Positions 36,497 through 46,100 of a DNA stretch of 64,000 nucleotides are shown in pieces (within the stretch, counting starts at the first letter, position 1; each line of letters begins with the position of its first letter). This stretch comes from Mesorhizobium amorphae. Its GTDB lineage: Bacteria > Pseudomonadota > Alphaproteobacteria > Rhizobiales > Rhizobiaceae. Location of the stretch: positions 1-64,000 of the forward strand of contig QFNI01000012.1 of the NCBI GenBank assembly GCA_003240775.1. Reading direction: 5' to 3'. The notes beneath the pieces are model-generated. The model had not been told where the DNA came from. It saw only the letters and a list, made by a program, of their open reading frames with translations, and ran no database searches. A program made the translations under genes and the position numbers.

Positions 36497-37096
36497 GTGG
36501 CTTTTGGGCGTTTGACGGCCTGTTCGCTGATTGCGGCATCGCTGCTCGCGGGATGCGCAGCACTTCCCGGCGGCGGCCCCAAGCCGCTCGACACCTACGA
36601 GCTTTCCGCGCCGAGCCTGCCCGAGCGCCCCTCGCGCGGCCGAACCCAGATCCTGGTCGCCGACCCTTCCGCGCTGCAGATCCTGGACAGCCAGAACATC
36701 GTGATCTCGCCAGCGCCCGGCTCGCTCGAATATCTGGGCGGCGCCCAGTGGGCCGACCGCCTGCCGCGCGTGGTCCAGGCGCGCCTGGTCGAGACCTTCC
36801 AGAACGCGTCGGGCTTCAACGGCGTCGGCCGCCCCGGCCAGGGGCTCGCCATCGACTATCAGCTGATCGTCGAGGTGCGCCGCTTCGAGATCGCCGTGAA
36901 CGGCGGCCGCTCCGCGCGCGTGGCCTTTGCCGTGAAGCTGCTCAACGACCGCAACGGCACGGTGCGCGCGGTGCGCGACTTCGAGGCCACGGCACCTGTT
37001 TCGGGCACCACCAACGCCGCCTATGTGGCCGCGCTCAACAGCGCGTTCGGCGAGGTTGCCGGCGAGATGGTCGACTGGACCCGCAGCCGCATCTGA
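36497..37096 (+). CDS. ABC-type transport auxiliary lipoprotein (PqiC-like)
   Basis: Outer-membrane lipoprotein partner of an MCE system. The lipobox is LAGC within SLIAASLLAGCAALPGGG; the mature part follows the ABC_trans_aux/DUF330 pattern (DTYELSAPSLPE, VADPSALQILDSQNIVI, LPRVVQARLVETFQN). The start is GTG at 36497, with GAGGGG 7 nt upstream; a GTG at 36449 is also in frame. 199 aa. The gap of 156 bp after mlaD holds no gene. Confidence 0.87.
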   Translation: MAFGRLTACSLIAASLLAGCAALPGGGPKPLDTYELSAPSLPERPSRGRTQILVADPSALQILDSQNIVISPAPGSLEYLGGAQWADRLPRVVQARLVETFQNASGFNGVGRPGQGLAIDYQLIVEVRRFEIAVNGGRSARVAFAVKLLNDRNGTVRAVRDFEATAPVSGTTNAAYVAALNSAFGEVAGEMVDWTRSRI

Positions 37097-37122
37097 TCGG
37101 CTTACCCAAAAGGCATCAAAGA

Positions 37123-37154
37123 AAAGGGGCGCTCGAGGCGCCCCTTTCTCGTTT
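37123..37154. terminator. Bidirectional terminator between Mla operon and the giant gene
   Basis: A perfect 10-bp stem (AAAGGGGCGC, 37123-37132, with 37138-37147) and TCGAG loop. It has T-rich flanks on both sides: CTCGTTT in the plus direction and, read on the minus strand, TTTCTTTG. It sits between the two convergent stops. Confidence 0.85.
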
Positions 37155-37169
37155 CAGGCTCGGCCGCGC

Positions 37170-40100
37170 TCAGCGCAGCCTGCCCGATGCGTGGGCCAGC
37201 ATGGTGTAGAGCTTGCCCGTGTCGGTGCCGAGCATCCGCTTCATGCCGCCCCGGTCGGTGCGGGCGACGTCGCGCACGGTGCGCTCGAAGTCGTCGCAGT
37301 AGCGGTCGACCAGCACGCGGAACTTCGCATCGTCTTCGTAGCGGCGCTTGGTGTCCTCGAAGCTGTCCTGGCCGCGCACCGCATAGAGGTGGCGCGTGAA
37401 GACGTCACGCTCGCCGCGGCGGAAGCGGTCCCAGAGTTCGGCCGCAGCCTCGGGGTCGAGGGCGCGGGCGATCTCCACCGCGAGCGCCTGCAGCGCTTCG
37501 GTCGGATCGGCCTGCGTTTCGGCCGCCTTGGTCTTGCCCTTCGCCTCGCGGCGGGGCGCGACCGGGGCTTCGGCCGGCTCGGGATCGAGGTCGAGCGAGC
37601 CGCGCAGGTCCGCCTCGAATGTCGAGAGGTCGGGCTCCTGGCTGCTTGCCTGCGGCTTGGCAGCCGAGCGGGTGCGCGGTTCGGACACGTCCACCGTACG
37701 GCCCGTGCGGGCGACGATCTCCGAGAGTTCCTTGAGCGCGTTGATCTGCTCGGTCACCGCGCGCCGGATGGCGGTGGTGGACTGCTTGGCCTCCTCGGGC
37801 ATGTCGAGCACGCCGCGGGTGAGTTCCGCGCGGGTTTCCGTCAGCTCCGTGCGGATCGTGCCCGCCGTGCGGCGCAGCTCTTCGGTCGCGTCCGCGAAGC
37901 GCTGGGAAGCATCCTCCACGGCCGCGGCCACGGCCGAGCGCATGGTCTCGGCGGTTGCCTTGGTGCGGCCTTCGGCGCGCTCCAGCACCTCGTCGAGATA
38001 GCCTTCGAGCCCCTTCATCATGCGCTCGATGTCTTCCGACTTCTTCACCAGCGCCACGGCCAGGTCTTCCATCTCGCCCTGGCGGTCGAGCGTGGTGACG
38101 AGGTTGGACTGCGCGGACGAGAGAAGGTCGGCCGCGTTGGTCAGCTCGCGCACATGCTTGTCGAAGCTCGACGCGATGGAGGCCACCTCGCTCAGCGTCC
38201 GCGACGAGAGCTCCGCCACCCGGCCGACATTGGAGTCGATCAGGCGTGCCGAGGTCGAGAAGCTCTGCGCCGAGCGTTCCGCGCTCGAAGCAAAGGCTTC
38301 CGTGCTTTCGCGCAGCTTGCGATCCACCTCGCCCAGGCTTTCGCCCGCGCGGTCGATCACCTGCGACAGGTCGCGGCTCGACTGCGTGACCTGGCCGAGG
38401 ATCTGCCCCGCGCCGTCAGCCAGCCTCTGGCGGGCACCCGCCACCGCTTCCAGCGAGCGCTCGGTGCGCTCGGCGAGCGTCTGGGCGACCGCCTCGCCTT
38501 CGGCGCGCAGCGCGTCGGCCGCGCGTTCCGCCGTCAGCTCGATGGTGCGCTGGAACTCGTTGCCGTTGGCCGAGAAGCGATCCACCAGCGGGCGCGCCGT
38601 GCCGTCGAGCAGCTCGGCGATCTCGTTGGTGCGCTCGTCCAGCATGCGGCTGAGTTCCCGCGTGTTGTCGCCGATGGCGCGCGCGGCCTCGCCCGTGGTC
38701 TGCACGATGTGCTGGCCCACCGTCTCGAAGGTGCCCGAGATGGTCGCCGCCCGCGAGGACAGCTGCTTCTCGGTCTCCGAGGCGCTGACGCGGATGGCGC
38801 GGCTGACGGCCTGCGCCGTCTGCGTCACCCGGTCCTCGGCCTTGCCGAACTCTTCGGCCAGCAGCTCGGCGGCAGCGCTCGCGCTTGCGGCCAGGCGCTC
38901 GTCGGCCGCGCCCACGGCCAAGTCGATCAGGCGGGCGCGCTCGTCGATGGCGCCTGCGCTCTCGCGCACCCGCTCCACCACGGCGCGTGCCGTCTCGTCC
39001 ATGCGCTCGGACCAGCTCGCCGCCTGCCCGTCGATCTCCGTGCGGGCGATCGCGGCCTGTTCGGCGATGCGGCGCTCGGCGGTCTCGAAGGTCCGCGAGA
39101 TGTCGATCACGCGGGCATCGAGCTCGCCGGACGCGCGGCGCGACAGTTCCACCACGCGCTCGTGCACCTTGGCGAACACTTCGGCGAACTGGCCGGAGCG
39201 GTCGTCCATGTCGTTGCTCGCGCGGTCGGTCAGCTCGATGATGCGGTCCTGCGCTGCCGCAAGGCTCGCCTCGATTTCGCCGGCACGGGCGTTGATCTCG
39301 GCCGCGCTGCGGCCAAGGCGCGTCGCGATGCGCTGCTCGGTGTCGTCGAACACGCCCGCGATCTCGGTGGCGCGCGTGTTGAGCGTCGCGGCCGAAAGGT
39401 CGACCTTGGCCGCGAGCTGGCGCTCGGCGTCGTCGAACACGCCGGCGATCTCGTCGGCGCGGGCCGAAAGCGCGGTCGCCGCATCCGACACGCGGCGGGC
39501 GACGATGCCGTCGGCATCCTCGAAGGTCCGCACGAGGTCGGAGGCGCGGCGGGCGAGCGTGCTCGCCGTTTCCACGGCGCGTGCCGCGAGCTTCTGGTCG
39601 CCTTCCTCGAAGATCGCACGGATCTCCTCGGCGCGCTCCTGGAGCATCTCGACCGTTTCGCGGTTGCGGGCGGCGAGCAGGCCGTCCGCATTGGCGAAGG
39701 CTCCGCGCACCTCGCCCAGGCGATGGGCGACGGCCTGGCCTGCGCCATCGGCCTGTTCGAGCAGCTCCACGCCGGCCTGCGCCGTGCGCTCGGCGAGCGC
39801 CTGGCCGGCAGCGGCGAACGCGGTCTTCAGCTCTTCGGCGCGCTGGCCCAGCATCCGGGCGGTCTCGCGGCTCTGGCCGGCGAGCGCTTCGGCACTTTCC
39901 GCCATGCGGTCGACGAGGCGCGTCTCGGCGCGCTCGAAGCCCTCGCCGATCTCGCCGGCCCGGCCGTCGAGATTGGTGGCGACCGCATCGACGCGGGCGG
40001 CCAGAAGCTCGGCCGTCTGGTCGGCGCGGCGGAGCAGACGCTCCTCGGCGGCTTCCAGCGTGCGGGCGAGTTCGAGAGCCGCGTTGGCCATCGCACCCAC

Positions 40101-43100
40101 CGCTTCCTCGTTGCGGCTGAGCATCGTGTCCGCATTGGCGCGGGCACGCTCGGCGAGCTTGCGGTCCACCGCGTCGAAGCGGTCGGCAATCTCGGCCGTA
40201 CGGGCGACGAGTGCGTCCGCCGTCATCTCGGCGCGGCGGGCAACCGCCTGGTCCGCCTCGGACAGAGCGCGGCCCGACTCGTCGGACAGCATGGCCGCGA
40301 GTTCCACGACCTTGTCGCGGAGAAGCCCGGCCGCCTGCGAGGCGCTGCTGTCGAGAACCGCACGGACGGAGTCCGCACCTTCCGCGAGCGCCTCGCGCAC
40401 CCCTTGCGTGCGCTTGCCGATGGTTTCCGACTGGCGGCGGAACGCGCCTTCGATGCTTTGGACATCGGCGGCAAGCGCTGCCGTGATCTCGGCGCGGCGC
40501 TCGGCGAAGCTCGCCACGTGCTCGCCCAGATGGCGTTCGAGGTCGACCCGGAAGGCGTCGAGGCTGTCGACGTCCTCGCGCAAGCGGTGCGAGAGGTCGT
40601 CGCGGCGGCGGGAGAGCGCGTCCAGGTGGGCGGCGAAGTGCTCGTCGAGCTCGGTGCGCGCGGCCTGCATGGATTCGAGATCGGCCCGCAGCGCACGGCG
40701 CAGGATGTCGCGGCCCTCGGCCAGCTTTTCCACCTGGCCGGTGACCAGGAGGTCGATGCCCGAGCGGCTTTCCTCGAGGCGCGCGAGGTCGTCGCCGAGC
40801 GCGCGGGCCAGGGCGTTGCGCCCTTCCGCGATGCGGGCGACCTGCGCTTCCACCGCCTCGTCGATCACGCCGCGCTCGACGCGCAGCTTGCCGAGATCGG
40901 TTTCCAGCGCCTGGCGCATCAGCTCGCGGCCCTCGGCCACGCGCTCGATCTGCTGCGACACCATCGCGTCGATCGCGGCCCGCGTTTCCGCGAGCTTGGC
41001 GAGGTCTGCGTCGAGCGCGCCCGACAGGTCGCGGCGGCCTTCCGCCAGCCGCTGCTGGTGGTCGTCGGAGGCCCGGCGAAGCGTGTCGTCGAGTGCCGCG
41101 CGCGCAGCACCCAGCTTGACGATATCTTCTTCGAGCGCCCGGCCCATCGCCTCGCGGGCTTCCACGAGACGCGCCGACTGGTCGGCCACGGCACCGTCGA
41201 GCGAAGCGCGGCTTTCCTCCAGCTTGGCCAGATCGGCATCGAGCGCGCGGCGCAGCACGTCGCGGCCTTCGGCCAGCTTGCGCACCTGGCTGGTCAGCAT
41301 TCCGTCAACCGCATCGCGGCTTTCGGCCAGCCTGTTCATGTCGCGCTCCAGCTCGGCTGCGAGCTGGCGGCGGCCTTCGCCGATGGCGGCATTGTGCTCG
41401 TCGGCGATGGCTGCGATCCGCGTGTCGAGTTCGCCGCGTTCGGCGGCAAGGCGCGAAAGATCGGCTTCGAGGCCGCGCTCCAGCCCGGCACGGCTTTCGG
41501 CCAAGCCACGGGCGTGCTCGGTCACCAGAGCATCGATCGCGCTGCGGGATTCCGCGAGCTTGGCGAGATCGGCGTCGAGCGCTTGGGTCAGCACGTCGCG
41601 GGCCTGAGCCAGCTTGCCGACCTGCGCCACGACCTGTGCGTCGATCGCGGCACGCTCCTCGGCGAGCGACACCGAGTCGGCCTCCAGCGCGCGCACCAGC
41701 GTCTCGCGGCCTTCGGCCAGGATGCGGGCCTGTTCGGCTGCGATGGCGTCGATGCGCTGGTCGAGCGCACCACGGCCATCGGACAGCGCCTGGAGGTCGG
41801 ATTCCAGCGCGTCGCGGAGCGCTGCGCGGGCATCGGCCAGGCGGTCGAGATGCGCGGCCATCAGCGCATCCACATCGGCGCGGCTGCTTTCGAGTTCGCC
41901 CAGGTCCTCACGCAGCGCGTCCGACAGGGCGGCGCGGCCTGCGGCCAGGCGCTCGGAGTGCTCGGCGGCGATCGCTGCCACGCGCTCTTCGAGTTCGCCG
42001 CGTGCCGCGGTGATGGATTCGAGGTCGGTGTCCAGCATCCGGCGCAGGTGGTTGCGGGCCTCGACGAGGCGTTCCACCTGGCTGGTCAGCAGGGCATCCA
42101 CGCCCGAGCGGCTTTCCTCCAGCTGGCCGAGATCGGCGCGGAGCGCGGCCGACAGCGCCTCGCGACCCTGCGAGAGGCGCTCGCCATGCTCGGAGGCGAT
42201 GGAGCGGAGGCGTCCGTCGAGGTCCTCGCGGGCCGCGGCGATGCCTTCCAGGTCCTGCTCCAGCGCGTGCTGGAGGTGGTCGCGCGCTTCCACCAGGCGG
42301 CTGACGCCGCTGGCCAGAAGGGCGTCCACCCCCGAGCGGCTTTCCTCGAGCTTGGCGAGGTCGGCTGCGAGCGCCTCGTTCAGCGCCGCACGGCCGGCGG
42401 CCAGCCGCTCGCCATGCTCGGCGGCGATCAGCGCCAGACGGCCGTCCAGCTCCTCGCGGGCGTCGTTGATGGCTGCGAGGTCGGCTTCCACCACGCGGTG
42501 GATGTCGCGGCGGCCTTCGGACAAGCTCGCGATCTGGTCGGCCATGAAGGCGGCCATCGCGTCGCGGCTGTCGGCGAGCTTGCCGAGATCGCCTTCGAGC
42601 GCTTCGGTGAACACGTCGCGGCCTTCGCCGAGGCGGCGGGCGTGCTCGTCGGCCAGCGCCACCACACGGGCTTCGAGCGCGTTCTGGGCTTCGGCGATGC
42701 GGCCGAGATCGGCGTCAAGCGCCTCGGCCAGCGTCGCACGGCCCTCGGCCACGCGGCGGTCGTGTTCGGCTGCGATGGCCGCGATCCGCTCGTCGAGTTC
42801 GGTGCGGGCATCCGCCAGGGTCTGGAGGTCGGCTTCCAGCGCGCGCTGGAGATGGACGCGGCCTTCCACCAGGCGACCCGCCTGGGCTGCCATGAGCTGG
42901 TCCACGGCCGCACGGTTGGATTCGAGCTGGCCGAGATCGGCCGCAAAGGCTTCGGCGAAAGCCGCACGGCTGTCGCGCAGGCGCTCGGCCTGCTCGCCGC
43001 CCGTGCTGCGCAGGCGTGCTTCCAGCTCTTCCTGGGCACCCGCGATCGACTGCATGTCGGCGGAAAGTGCGGTCGTCAGGCTTTCGCGAGCCGCCACGAG

Positions 43101-46100
43101 GCGCTCGACCTGGGCTGAGACGAGGCCGTCCAGCGCGGAACGCTGCTCGTCGAGTGCGGCGAGATCGCCGCGCAGGGCATCGGCCAGTGCCGCACGGCCC
43201 GCTTCGAGCCGCTCGGCCTGTTCGTCCGCGAGAAGGCGAAGCTGGTTGTCGAGGTCCGCACGTGTCTGGGCGAGCGCGCCGAGATCCGCTTCCAGCTCGC
43301 GCTTGAGCTGGTGGCGCGCCTGGAGCAGGCGGTCGGCATGCGAAGCGGCGAGCGTGTCGACCGAGGCGCGATCCTCGCGCAGCGCCGCCATGTCGCGTTC
43401 GAGGGCTGCGGTCAGCTCGGCCCGGCCTTCCGCGATGCGGCGGGCCTGGTCGTCGGCCAGTTCCGCGAAGCGGCCGTCGAGCGAGGCGCGCTCGTCGCGC
43501 AGGCGGGCAAGGTCTGCCTCGTAGGCTGCCGAGAGGCCTTCGCGCTCGTCGGCGAGACGACGCGCCTGGCCCTCGGCCATGGCGGCCACGCGGGCCTCGA
43601 ACTCGTCGCGGGCCGAGGCGATGGTTTCGAGGTCGGTTTCCAGCACGCGCTTGAGGTGGTCGCGGCCCTGGAACAGGCGGCCGGCATGGGTGACGAGAAG
43701 CTCGTCCACGCCGCCGCGGCTGTCGGCAAGCTTCGCGAGATCGGCGTCGAGCGCCTCTGCGAGCTTCGCGCGGCCTTCTTCGAGCGCGGTCGCTTGCGCT
43801 GCGGCGAGGTCGGCCATGCGGCGTTCCAATTCGCCGCGCGCATCGGCGAGCGAGGCGAGGTCGGCTGCCATCGCGGCAGACAGCGCGATGCGGCTTTCGG
43901 AAACGCGGCGCTCATGCTCCCCGGCGATCTCCGCCAGACGCGCGTCGAGCTCCGAGCGACCCTGCGCGATGCGGTCGAGGTGGGTGCCCACCAGCGCGTC
44001 GGCTGCGGCACGGTCCTCTTCCAGCCTGTCGAGATCGGCGGCGAGCGCCGCCTGGAGGCCGGTGCGGCCCTGCGACAGCCGCTCGATCTGGGCGGCCAGC
44101 AGCGTGTCCATCTCGGCGCGGCTCTCGGCCAGCCGGGCGAGGTCGGCTTCGAGCGCCACGGCGAGCGTGTCGCGGCCCTGGGCCAGCATGCGGGCGTGTT
44201 CGGCGCCGATTGCCGCCATCCGGGCATCGAGGTCTGCGCGGCCCTCCGCCAGCGCGTGGAGGTCGGCTTCGAGCGCCTGGCGCAGCACGTCGCGGCCCTC
44301 GGCCAGACGCTCCACCTGGCCCGACACCATGGTGTCGATCTCCGAGCGGCTTTCGGCGAGCTTCGCGAGATCGTCTTCCAGCGCGCGGGCGAGCGTGGCG
44401 CGGCCTTCCGCCAGGCGGTCGGCCTGCACGGTCACGAGGTTGCCGAGCATCCGGTCGATGTCGGCGCGGCTTGCTTCCAGCCTTTCGAGGTCGGATGCCA
44501 GCGCGCGGCGCAGGATGTCGCGGCCCTCGGCCAGCTTCTCCACCTGACCGGCCACCAGCCCGTCGATGCCCGAGCGGCTTTCAGCGAGCTTGGCCAGATC
44601 CTCTTCGAGCGCGGTGGTCAGTGCCTCGCGGCCACGGGCAAGCTGCGCTGCCTGTTCGGATGCGAGCGCGCTCACGGTGCGGGCGATCTCGACACGCGAC
44701 GCGTCGAGCGACTGGAGATCGGCATCGAGTGCGCGGCGCAGCACGTCGCGGCCTTCGGCGATCTTCTCGACCTGGCCGGCCACCAGTCCGTCGATGTCGG
44801 CACGGCTTTCGGCGAGCTTGGCGAGATCGGCCTTGAGTGCTGCCGTCAGCGTCTCGCGGCCACGGGCCAGTTCCTCGGCCTGATCGGAGGCGAGCGCTGT
44901 GAAGGCGCCGGCCATGTCGACGCGGGCACTTTCCAGCTTCTCGAGATCGGCTTCCAAGGCGCGGCGCAGCACGTCGCGGCCTTCGGCCAGCTTTTCCACC
45001 TGGCCGGCCACCAGCCCGTCGATGTCGGCGCGGCTTTCGGCGATCTTGTCGAGGTCGGCCTTGAGCGCCGTCGTCAGCGCCTCGCGGCCCCGCGCCAGTT
45101 GCTCGGCCTGGTCGGATGCGAGTGCTGTGAAGGCGCCGGCCATGTCGACGCGGGCGTTGTCCAGCTTCTCGAGGTCGGCTTCCAGCGCACGGCGCAGGAT
45201 GTCGCGGCCTTCGGCCAGCTTCTCCACTTGGCCCGCCACGAGCCCGTCGATGGCCGAGCGGCTTTCCGCGAGACGCTGGAGGTCGGAGTCCAGGGCGCGC
45301 GCCAGAAGCGAGCGGCCTTCAGCCAGCCGGCCGACATGAGCGGACACGGTCTCGTCCATCTGGCCGCGCGTCTGCGCCAGCTTGGCCAAGTCCTCGCTGA
45401 GCGCATGCGCCAGCGTGTTGCGGCCTTCCTCCAGGCGCTGGAGGTGGCTCGCGAAGGACGCGTCGAGGCCCGAGCGGGTCTCGTTCATGCGCACGAGATC
45501 GTCGTCCAGCGCGCGAGCGAGCACGGTGCGGCCCTCCGCCAGGCGCATCACATGGACGCCCACCGCATTGTCGAGGGCGTTGCGGCCTTCCTCGAAGCGG
45601 GAAAACTCGTCCTGGAGCGTGGAAGCCAGGCGCTCGCGCGTTTCTTCGAGACGCGCCGCGTGATCCCGCACCATCGCGTCGAGCGAAGCGCGGCTTTCCT
45701 CGAGCTTGCCGAGATCGGCATCCATCAGGCGGCTCGCGGCAGCGCGCTCGTCCGACAAGCGCGCGGCAAAGGCCGAGACGCGGGCGTCGAGCGTTTCCGC
45801 GTGTTCGGCGAACACCACGTCCACCGAGTCGCGCGCTTCTCCGATCTTGCGCAGATCGGCTTCCAGGGCGCCGGCGAGCACGCCGCGGCCGTCGGCCAGA
45901 CGCGAGCTGAACGTGTCCGAGCTGTCGCGGATGGCACGCAGATGCTCCGACAGCGACGCGTCGATCGTGCCGCGCAATGCCACGAGGCGGCCGAGATCGG
46001 CCTCGACCGAAGCCGAGACGGCCTCGCTGCCCTTTGCGGCTTCCGCGCCGAAGGCTGCGATGCGGGCATCCAGCATCTCCGCATGGCGCGCGGCGGCTTC

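Noticed and set aside
37023..43118. A 2031-codon open frame on the plus strand opposite the giant gene
   Set aside because: It is a shadow of strong GC3 bias and repeats in the real minus-strand gene; its translation is Arg/Gly/Ala-rich and has no family signature.
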